In this document: positions 35,949 to 44,700 of the stretch, piece by piece | Numbering within the stretch: the first letter of the stretch is position 1 | How the letters are laid out: each line of letters begins with the position of its first letter | Assembly: GCF_036898095.1 (NCBI RefSeq) | Contig: NC_090739.1 | Coordinates: 63,145,979 to 63,209,978 of the forward strand | Direction of reading: 5' to 3' | Length of the DNA stretch: 64,000 bases | DNA from: Palaemon carinicauda | Lineage: Eukaryota > Arthropoda > Malacostraca > Decapoda > Palaemonidae | Notes under the pieces: generated by a model | Database searches by the model: none | Told to the model about the DNA's origin: nothing | Seen by the model: the letters and a program-made list of their open reading frames with translations, nothing else | Position numbers and translations under genes: made by a program

Positions 35949-37806
35949 CTCTGTTTGAGCCTCTACCTTTGGGACGAAAGGTAGTTGACTGTTGCTCGAA
36001 AGCAGGGGTGAAAACCGGCGACTGTGACAAGACCGGTTGGGTGACCAGCTGAAAGGTCTGCTGTGGCTGAGCTGCCACTTGGGGAGTAGCGGATCCCGGA
36101 AACTGCCGTCTCTGTTGACGTTGCTGAGGTTTTGGCTTAGTGGGTTTCCTCTTAGGTTGAGGGCCGTCGTCCTGAGAGGATTTTCTTTTCTTTGACATGC
36201 CCCACTTATGGAGAAGGTTCCTGTTCTCCGTGGCAGCCTTGTCGGTGATCTCTTTCACAAGGGAGGAAGGAAAGAGGTGCTTACCCCAGATGTTGGAGGA
36301 AATCAGCCTCCGGGGTTCATGTCTCACTGTAGCATTTGAGAACACGAATTCACGACAGGCTCTACGAGCCTTAGTGAAGCTGTACAGATCTTTTACTACG
36401 GTCGCCAAATGTGTTTTGGCGAGAACCTTGTAGTAGTCAGGGACCCTAGTGTCACCGGCCATGACGTCGAGCTGTACCTGGAGGGACATGGATGCGGCGA
36501 GCCTTTCCTTCGTGTCATGTTCCCGACGAAGGATATGGACATTAAGTTTCGGGAGGTCTTCGTTAAACTGACGGCCAGCGACGTCAGGTTCTAGTTTTCC
36601 TACCACGAATGTATGCTGGACATCTTTCCAGTGTCTAACATCGGGGGGAGTAGTCAGGGAGAAGGGTCTGCACTCCTCCAGTGCAGGGCAAGGTTTTCCT
36701 TCTTCCACTGCTTTATGAACCGCAGTGAAGGCCTTTTTCAAGAAGGGGAGGGTCGCATCGTCTGGTGCGATGTAGGTAGGGTGCCTCTTGCTAAGCGCCG
36801 GAAGTTTCGAGCAGGTAAAGCCCCTACTTTTTACTGAATTGGCCAGCATAGCCTGGGCCTTCGCGAGATCGAACAGAATCACCTCCTTTGGTTCGGTCTC
36901 TTCTTTAGAGGCAGGTTCAGATCGAAGTCGGACGTAACAGTCCGGATAAGCCTCAAAGTTCGGGAAGAATTCCACTTCTTCCAGTACAATCGAGCCGATC
37001 TTTTCGCTGATGAAGATCTTGCCCGTTGTAATTGGCATGTGCTCGGCATACCTCTAGGGGTTGGTATCTGAGCATGCAGGGAGGTCCTTAACCGAAATCC
37101 TTTTCGGCTGCTTCGAACTTCCCATGTTGGACTTGAAGAACTTGTGTGTCTCACGGAGCTTCTTATCCATGAGAGCCTCGAGCATTCGAAACATCTCCTG
37201 GGTGTTGGATGGGGTGGGATCTGGGGTAGCGGATGTAGACGGGAGAGAAACATCCGTCAGTGTAGGAGTCGGTGTGGGGGTGGAAGGTGGAGCGACCTCC
37301 TGCTCCGACTCAGGGTATTCCACCTGGTCTTCCTCATAGTCCAGTTCTTCGCCCATGAGGTTCCTTTCCGTGTTCTCCGACACTTCCGACATACGTTCCG
37401 CGTTGTCGGCATCCAAACGGCACTCGTGCATGGACTGAGCCATGACTACGTCAGGTTCCACCGTTATCTGGACAGTGGGGATCTGATCCTTGGGGACCAC
37501 AGAGTCTGGGGATGCCTTCGGGAAAAGCAAGGCCCTCAAGTCCTTGGTGGCAAGGTATGGTCCGGTGGCGTTCTTTTGGAAGCCACGCACCCACTTGCGT
37601 AGCTTCTCTCGAGAAGCGTCCCTAACCTCCGCTGAAGGAGGATTGTTGAACGCCTCGACCAGGCGGTCCTTGCAGACTGTACAGTTCTGCGGGTCCCAAA
37701 ACTTCAGATCGCCTTTCTTGTTGGCGCAAGGGGCGTGGGTCCTACACGTCGTGTGCCCGTAGAAGTGCGGGCACTTCACTCCACAGAAGCCGTGGTCGCA
37801 TTTCAC
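35851..37806 (-). CDS. DIRS-A Gag-like protein, one in-frame stop
   Basis: A single frame of 651 codons broken only by TAG at 37054-37056. The N-terminal 50 residues hold a Cys/His cluster (CDHGFCGVKCPHFYGHTTC then C-x2-C), a possible zinc-binding motif. A Glu/Pro/Thr-rich region follows (about 150-220), then the conserved gag block (VEFFPNFEAYPDCYVRLR, WGKHLFPSSLVKEI), a Lys-rich stretch and an Arg-Gly-rich C-terminus (about 600-650) suited to RNA binding. The same block occurs in DIRS-C at 40869-41675. The ATG at 37806 is the first Met, but an AG acceptor-like sequence (CTCTTACAG, 37820-37812) lies just upstream in an open frame, so a spliced 5' exon is possible. Confidence 0.85.
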
Positions 37807-40136
37807 GTACTCCTCCTGTAAGAGAAAGAGAACATGAGTATGAGGAAGTCATACTAATGACATATTCTAAAGTTAAATATTAAAAGGTTAATTTTTAAAT
37901 TAATCTTAAGTGATTATTAACATTGTGATGTTACAGAGTGGAGCGGGAAATGAAGTAGATAGACACACACTCCATGTAACCCGCCTGGCTGGTTACCGTA
38001 ACCTTATCTATAGGCAATTTGTTTGTGGCCGAGGACACAAGGCAGAATTCTCCATAGATTGCCAGGGAGGCAAAGGGAATTCTAGTAGGAATTGCCTAAG
38101 ATATAAAACTGGGACTGAGATCACTCAGACCATTAAATGGGGGTGTAGAAGACCCCATAGGGTAACGGTTTCCGGCAACCAGCCGTGCTAAGATACACAC
38201 AGCATGCTGGAAATTTGTGATATGCAAGAAGACAGCACGGCTACTGATAGAACGGTAAGACAATACCTATCTATTTATGTAGTCAAACCATCTGGTTGCA
38301 AAGTAGGGCTATCAGCATGGTGTTGATAGCTAGGAGAAGGGGTGCAAGTGTCTTGGCGCCTCTGGAATGCGCCGGCAGACCGGCAGCACGCCGGAGACCG
38401 CTCCAGCAGAGTTTCTGGCATTAGGGAAGACATATAGAGAAGTCAGGAGTAATGCCAGGATGGCGGCCGCCGGCACAGCGGCGGCTCCGGCAGTCGAAGG
38501 CTGCCGGCTTGGTGACAGGGACAAAGGATAAGCTATAGCAAAACCGGACCGCCGGCAGTGGATGCTGGCATGCCGGGGGCCGGCCCGATGGACGGACGAC
38601 CGAAGCTAGTAGGTATGAGGGTAGGCCATCGGCTGTAAACCAACGGGAGGCGGCAGCCCTCCGGCACACGGAGGACTGTCGGCCAGGGGGGGGAACAAGG
38701 ATGTGTCACCAAGGGGGAGGGCGGTATCGCCGACAGTGGAGGCGGCAAGGGACCAGCACCAGGACAGTAAAAAGAGACAGAAGGAGGGATGTAGGGGTAA
38801 GGACACGAACCCCAAGGCATTCCACCTGAATGGGTGTACCCATGATAGGGGCTAGCCCTATCACCCAATGGCAGTGGGCCGCAGGCGGCCGGGAGCCAGA
38901 GTAGCCCAAGGGAGGGCTAGGGAACACCCAAGAGGGGGGAGAACCCCTGCGGACAAAACGCATCCAGTGGCTAACCCCATAGGACACTATGAAGGGTATA
39001 TGTACCAGAGCGGACTGCACAATGTGACTCAAGATAGTCCTGTCACTCCACCCTAAGGAGGAGTTGTAGGACAGGGGACAGATGGGTATAGGCTAACCTA
39101 AGTATAGGCTAAGCCATACAAGGGATAGGAGGGGAGGGGAGAAGAAGCAGGGTCTTCCATAGGGGAGGCTCTGTACCAAAGCGGCCACCAAGGAAGGGAG
39201 GACGCTCCCTAGCCTAAGGTAGGCAGCCTGGCTGAGAACGGTGCATGGGTACCGTTTCAAGCAAGGCACAGAACTAGCTCCCCCCAAGGCCTAACCTAGA
39301 GCAGGGATGTTACACCCTAAGCTAGGAAGGTTGGAGGACGTATCGCAATTGCAAGGAAGGTCAGGTAACCTAACCTCAGCAATTGAGGAAGGGCAGGCCG
39401 TTCCTCATTCTCGGACGCAGCCCTAAGGGGGGATCATTCCCTTAGGGAGGACAGAGAAGCGATAGGTACTCTGGTATGAACTTGATCCCCTTACGTGGTA
39501 GGGGGAGCAAGGCTACACAGAGGGAATGCCCTAAGGCAGGGGGTGAAGGGAGCATATAGGGGTCCTACATTTAGGTTAGGTTAGAAAGGCACACTATCAA
39601 ACCTATCCCCTATATGGTCCCTGAAGGCAAAAACACTTGCATCACAGTAAACAGTATCATAAAATAATGCCACTATCTTCATAACTTAACCTAGGATCAC
39701 TGTAATATATCATGCATGAACACTGATGATAGGCGCTCTGGCCTAGGGGCTAAGCTAGCGATCTAGTATGGGGTCAGGCGATGACCGATAATAAGCGTCA
39801 AAACATGATATATAAAGTACCTAGCTATGAAGACTAAATAACTAATAGTATCAATTAGTTGATAAGGCCGGAATAAGCTGTTCAGGCTAGCTAAATAATG
39901 GATGCAAAGTAACAGCGACGCCATAAAATGGCGGGTCCGGTAGCAGCACAGCTCTGCCAAAAAACATAAAATATCTCGAAAAGTAAAAGTTACTTTACGG
40001 TCAGAGCTTATTTAAACAATACTGGAACCTGGTACTCAACTTTCCAGAGGAAGGCGAGGCCGAGGGTAGAGACATAGCGAAGATGCAATTCGATGAAATT
40101 AGCACAGGGAAAATCCGTCTTAGTAAGGCAAGCTAC
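37807..40136 (-). other. DIRS-A leader between left repeat and gag
   Basis: About 2.3 kb without a recognisable protein. The part from about 38330 to 39560 is much richer in G and C than the surroundings, with many CCGGC runs and a C-rich sense strand. Short open frames exist in all directions but none resembles a known protein. It may be a long untranslated leader or an intron. Confidence 0.6.
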
Positions 40137-40500
40137 TATGCGAAGGATCAGGACGGACGTGACGTCATTTAGCAATGGTACCCGTTTGTTTACGTTTCGA
40201 GTACCAAAAGTAGCCACGGACGAGATTAGCTGTGGAACGGCTCCCCAGCTATTCTCCGCTCCTCCACATCGAAGTGTTAACTCTGTGTGGGGTGCAGATA
40301 GCTATGTGGCGCGTTAATACATGCGTCCCCTGTTGATATACGATGTCTTAAAGGGAAACCTTTAGGATACTCGCTCCAGAAGTTAGAATTCTGTGATAAC
40401 CTGTGGTTAAATTCTCTGGGAATATCTAGTAGTTATTTACCCAAGGAAGCTACCAAAAAGGAACCTTCCATCAGGACGCCATGGCTTGACCCCAAAAAAC
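40137..40500 (-). repeat. DIRS-A left inverted terminal repeat
   Basis: The inverse of 31679-32022. In sense orientation the tip is GTTTTTTGGGGTCAAGCCAT, whose first 16 bases are unique to this end. A translated frame through it (40093-40317) differs from its right-repeat twin at only two of some 54 residues, showing how little the repeats have diverged. Confidence 0.9.
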
Positions 40501-40579
40501 ATATTTTTCCACTGTAATATACTGTTTTTAGGTGTTTTTTCAGAGGGTGGGAATGGATTAATTCTTTTTTAGTTATAAG
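40498..40579. repeat. 80-bp direct repeat, copy 1 (Tigger 3' sequence)
   Basis: AAC followed by ATATTTTTCCACTGTAATAT and on to TTTTTTAGTTAT, nearly identical to 42832-42913. It directly follows the DIRS-A tip, and its second copy directly follows the DIRS-C tip. Confidence 0.9.
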
Positions 40580-42834
40580 GTAAGTCCACTAAATCTAAGG
40601 CTTCCGCTGTAGGTAGCTCCTCGGACAGCCAACTAACCTTAGAATCCATACAGGACATGGTGGAGACGAAGCTGCAACGACACTCCGGGGTCATAGCAGA
40701 GCTGAAGGAAATGGTGGCTAGCCTCATAAGAGACATGTCTCACCCTGCACCGTCCCCAGTTCCTGACGCATCGAAGCTTCCACCCTTCGATAAAAATAAC
40801 CCTTGGAGGTGCGCATTGCATGCCCCTTATTTGGATGGCACGCTTACACTTGAAGGGTTAGGGACCCGCCCTCTCGAGGATCTGGAGTTTTTTCCTCCAG
40901 GTCTCCAGTTCCCCTTCAATGGCTTTGTTCGCTTACGTGAACATGCCTTAGTGCGGATGGACAAGGTCTCAAAGGAGACGGTTATCTTCCCAAAGGAGCA
41001 GGCCCAAGCTGTCTGGGCCCGTACTCTGGCGGAATGGGGTTGCCGTAATTCCAAACAAACCCCCCACAAAGGAGTGTATACCATCTTTATCACTCCTCCA
41101 TCCATCCCTTCCCCGCTTACTGATAAAATCGCGGAATTAACTATTCAGTCAGTTAAGGATGGCATTCCCATGCCGTCCCTTAAGGAAACAGATCCCACCT
41201 CTCTCCTCGTCCCTGGCACCTCGGCGCACTGGAACGAGGCTTCCTCTACGTTCACGGTGGGTAAGTTAGACCCAGACTGCGCTTCCTCTCTCTTCTCGGA
41301 GAGACTCCCTAAGATAACGGACCACTTATTGAAAGTGGAATTCGAATCGAACAACCGGCTGGCAAGAACTCTTAACTCCGTAGTTTCCTCAGAGCTCATT
41401 GCCTCCTCATACAGTATAGTGATGAACCTCTCTTCCGGGTGCAGGCGAAGAACCTCCTGCAGTCGTTCCAGTCGGACCTACATGACTTCTGGACGGCGAG
41501 AACTAATTGTCGGAAGCATGTTTTCGCTGAAGCCTCTATTCGGCATGAGCCCAACAGGCTCATTACCTCTTCCTGGTGGGGTAAAACCCTGTTCCCCCAG
41601 GAAGAAGTTGATAAGGTTCTCCAAGACGCAGCAAGAACTAATCAGAACCTTAAGGTTAGGTGGGGCCTTTCGTAACTCACGGCGGAGTATGAATAATGTT
41701 CCGACCCAACTCCCAGGCCGGAGCGAGGAGAGAGTGGAACTAAGGGGGGGGGGGGGCATAAGGCTGTGCAAGGCAGGCCGATACCTAAAGCGATTCTAAC
41801 ACGACACGGATCTAACACCAACTATAAGCCAAGAAAGATCGTCGTAACCTTAAAACAATCACGTCTATAACGTAGTCATCCCTTAAGTGAGACAGAGAGA
41901 ATGGGCTCCCGAGTCTATAAGAAAGAAAACGGGAATTCCATTCTCTTGGACTCGTCGGTTACGACGGTCAATCTAACAAGCACGAACCTCAAAAATAAAG
42001 CACATCTGTCCGAAAATAACAATAAAAGACTATCAAAGAATAGCGAAAGGGGAATACAGTCAAAAAATTATAATAATAAAAGACCTACCGAATTGGCGGT
42101 ACTAAACTGTATTGAAACCCCGAACGCTATTTTTCGTTAACAGAAACGGACTTGTAAACGACTAATAAGTACCACACATAAAGATAAACGGTTCAAACAA
42201 AGGCATGGAGCCTACAATCTTAAAGTAAGATTAAAATAAAATTACTTAAGATTAATGAACCTAACAGATAACAGTACCAAAAGGGCAACAAAAAGCAAAT
42301 AGAAAACGCACTGAGTGTACACAATAAAAATGGCCGCGTGGACCACGGAAGGCACAAGGCCGAACGTATTAAAAAACACTTCCTATTACTTAACACTACT
42401 TGCCCGGTACTAGAAAAACTGTCAAAACAATCTTAAGTGCAGGAGTAAGGAGAGCTTCAGTCATGATGAAGAAAGCCACAAAAACTCAGCGAAAAACGAG
42501 ACACAAAATAAAGCAACCGTCGTAGTACAAGTCCAACAGAAGGATGTGTAGAGGGCGCTCGAGGCAGGCGTCGCTGAGTGGATCAGGTGAGTTAGGTTGG
42601 TGCCGTTGGGGCGGCTCCCCCCTTTTGAGGAAGGATTGATCTAAATGGAAGATGACCTGTGAATAGTGGTTTTCACACCCTTTCTTTATACACGACGCCC
42701 TTAGGGTGCTCGCGTGAGGGTAGTAACCTCTGCATTCCATGCTTTAACTTTCTCTGGTATATTTGGAAGTATTTATATCAGAAAAGAGATAAGAAGGACC
42801 CTTTTCACCGGGCGTCACAGGTCGACCCAGAAAC
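40580..42834 (+). mobile_element. DIRS-C: truncated DIRS retrotransposon
   Basis: A plus-strand fragment of another DIRS family: a 5'-truncated, frameshifted gag (40583 to about 41800), then about 500 bases of unassigned AT-rich DNA, then a probable right terminal repeat (about 42300-42834) ending CACAGGTCGACCCAGAAAC. The terminal AAC corresponds to GTT in sense, as for DIRS-A. RT, RNase H and recombinase are missing. Confidence 0.7.
40583..41800 (+). pseudogene. DIRS-C gag, truncated and frameshifted
   Basis: Open from 40583 (first Met 40657). It shares with DIRS-A Gag the blocks LEDLEFFPPG, FVRLREHAL, HWNEASSTFTVGKLDPD and, after a frameshift near 41430, RHEPNRLITSSWWGKTLFPQ (frame 41439-41675). 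Identity is moderate, so this is a separate family. A run of G at 41742-41755 near the C-terminus may have caused a further frameshift. The N-terminal Cys/His part is missing. Confidence 0.8.
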
Positions 42835-42913
42835 ATATTTTTCCACTGTAATATACTGTTTTTAGGTGTTTTTCAGAGGGTGAGAATGGATTAATTCTTT
42901 TTTAGTTATTTTA
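42832..42913. repeat. 80-bp direct repeat, copy 2 (Tigger 3' sequence)
   Basis: Partner of 40498-40579. This copy continues into the rest of the Tigger 3' end and its terminal inverted repeat. Confidence 0.9.
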
Positions 42914-43002
42914 TACGGAAAAAATTTATCCGAGATAAGAGTGAATTGACATACGAGCTCGGGTCCCGGAACGAATTAAGCTTGTATCTCAAGGTATTAC
43001 TG

Positions 43003-44340
43003 TATGTGGTTATCGTGGCAGGTTTGGGCCTTCTGGAAATTCTCTTAGAACTTTTGCAAGGAGACCCAACAGGTCTGGATACCACATTGCTTGTGGCCCC
43101 TTTGGGGTAATTAGCATTACTCTATCATCTCGGACAGACGGATTCTGTTTAGTCCTGACAAAGCAGACCGGACAGAGGAACAAAGTAAAAAAATCATTCC
43201 ATCCCAAGGGTGTTAGAAGGGAAATCACAAATTCACAAGACTCCTCACCACATAGAGGATCCAATCCATTCAATACCTACTGACGTCCCTGGTTGAATCA
43301 GGTGGTCTGCAAATACGTTCCTCTCCCTAGGAAAGAGAGACTGCGAGGCTTGCACTCATGGGTAAATTGCTACTGCTAGTTGGCATAGCAGGAGGGATAC
43401 TAAGTCTCCCTTGCTTTTGGATGTAGGTCACTACCCTGGCAATGTTTTTTTTCAATATCACAGAGTAGTCATTAAGGGTCTCTGAGAAGTGGAGTACTGT
43501 AACGCCAAGAACTGTGCATCACTTCCATCTCTAGGTAATAGATATGGAAGGTCTTCTCTACTTGGACCATAGGCCTAAGATGTTATTCCCTCCAATGGTA
43601 AGAATTCCCCTTTTAGTTTTGGAGAGAAGCATCTGCAAATAGAACGAACTCTGGTGGTGGGGCCTGTAAATGTGTTCGCCAGTAAGGACTCCTGCTTCAG
43701 ACACCAGCGGAAATGTGTGACCACCTCCTGGGGCATAGATACTAAGACCATGTGAGTCATCGATGGTAGTGACAACTGGGTCTTCAAAGCCCACTGCGCC
43801 AAGCGAAGATGCATCCTCTCTATGGGAACCAGCTTCTCCAGAGAGATGTGATGACCCTAAAGCTTCTGCCAAGTATGCGCTTCAAGCAATTTCCTTTCAA
43901 GAAGTCTCTACCACTTGCACGAATCTCAATACCCTGCCAGAAGATGAAAATGCTCTGGTTTTGACCAAGCCAATTTCATACCTTGTAGAGAGACGAGGCT
44001 GGACTCCTCTAGGATCAGCAGGGTCCTCAACTTCCACCAGAAGTTGAGGAGAATCTCCCTGTGGCAAAAGAGCAGGGTTCAGTATTCTGCTAGTAGAAGC
44101 CCGTTGTCTGGATACCATAGGAGCCTGATGTCTAAAACATGAGCCCAGGTTGAGACGATATCAAAGATTCTGGTGAAGACCTGAGGCACTTATTGAAAGG
44201 ATCAGGCACAACACTTCAAAAAAGGGAGACCATGTCCCTGACAAGGAACCTCAGGTACTTACTAAATCTGGGATGGATAGGAAGCTGAAAATTAAGTGTC
44301 TTCCAAGACTATGGTCAACAAGATTTTTTTTTCCTCATGG
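43003..44340 (-). pseudogene. B5 reverse transcriptase/RNase H remnant
   Basis: RT motif A region reads YFQLPIHPRFSKYLRF (about 44290-44245). Further on, 43814-43575 reads the connection segment RMHLRLAQWALKTQ, and 43273-43010 holds a post-RNase H segment (RVMLITPKGPQAMWYPDLLG). The last matches the APKWPQSDWYPLVLEL part of DIRS-A in kind. Frames are broken in many places; no activity is possible. Confidence 0.75.
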
Positions 44341-44700
44341 CCAGGACTGTGGCTGGGACTACAGTATCATCTAGAACTTTAAGACTTGATTAAGAGCACT
44401 TAATTTAGCGAGAGGAGGGATATAGGCATCCAGCTACCAAACTAGATTTGCAGTACTCCAAGGGTTGAGTTGAGCTGCAGAAGGAATAGAGAGATCAAGA
44501 GTAATGTGGGAGGAACATGACTCTGTAAGCCACAGTGAATCTTACTGAAGGAACACTATGTAATGATGACCACCAGACCCAACTATAGAAGTTAGGGTAG
44601 TGCAATGAACTGGGAAGTCAAGCCAGATTTACTGCCTACCATAGAAGGCTCACTGGCTTTTGAGAATAACAGATGATGTTAAATAAGCTAAAAAGGTTGA

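Larger units (their letters stand above)
31633..40500 (-). mobile_element. DIRS-A: nearly complete DIRS retrotransposon
   Basis: An 8,868-bp element whose genes are read on the minus strand: left inverted terminal repeat (40500-40137), long leader, gag, RT-RNase H, tyrosine recombinase, internal complementary region (32097-32196), right inverted terminal repeat (32022-31633). In sense orientation both ends carry GTT (40500-40498 and 31635-31633), as in DIRS1. There is no target duplication. DIRS elements are thought to replicate through a circular single-stranded cDNA and integrate by tyrosine recombinase. Only two in-frame stops break the coding frames, and the repeats are almost identical, which suggests a young insertion. 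Confidence 0.92.
30732..43002 (+). mobile_element. Tigger/pogo transposon, internally deleted, split by DIRS elements
   Basis: The left end starts CAGTAATATCTCGACATACG and the inverted right end CAGTAATACCTTGAGATACA, each next to TA (30730-30731 and 43003-43004), the Tigger target duplication. The left part holds the start of a transposase (about 31033-31125; VPKQASANKGNER and a helix beginning IKHEIIEKHESGV) followed directly by its C-terminal tail (31201-31317; RQKQTSLDKFLSKRP), so the catalytic core was deleted before the later insertions. The 3' noncoding part continues after DIRS-A as 40501-40579 and again as 42835-43002. Without the inserts the element is only about 1.1 kb. Confidence 0.85.
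29454..44700 (-). mobile_element. DIRS-type retroelement, family B copy 5 (B5), split by a Tigger
   Basis: A minus-strand family B copy whose RT/RNase H half lies at 43003-44340 and whose tyrosine recombinase half lies at 29740-30731. The Tigger at 30732-43002 separates them. If the Tigger and one TA are removed, a reading frame continues across the joint: ...FPEGPNLPR before and FKFQEVACQLFLPG after, matching the unbroken WPKLLRQHYVKKFQES of copy B2. The upstream limit near 44700 is approximate. Confidence 0.8.

Noticed and set aside
37061..37602. Plus-strand frames of 92-152 codons opposite the DIRS-A gag
   Set aside because: They are antisense shadows of gag with low-complexity content.
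38330..39300. Several frames of 60-110 codons in the GC-rich leader of DIRS-A
   Set aside because: They arise because GC-rich sequence has few stops. None resembles a protein and they overlap in several frames.
41742..41755. The G-run as a programmed frameshift site in DIRS-C gag
   Set aside because: The gag is already frameshifted near 41430 and truncated, so simple decay explains it.
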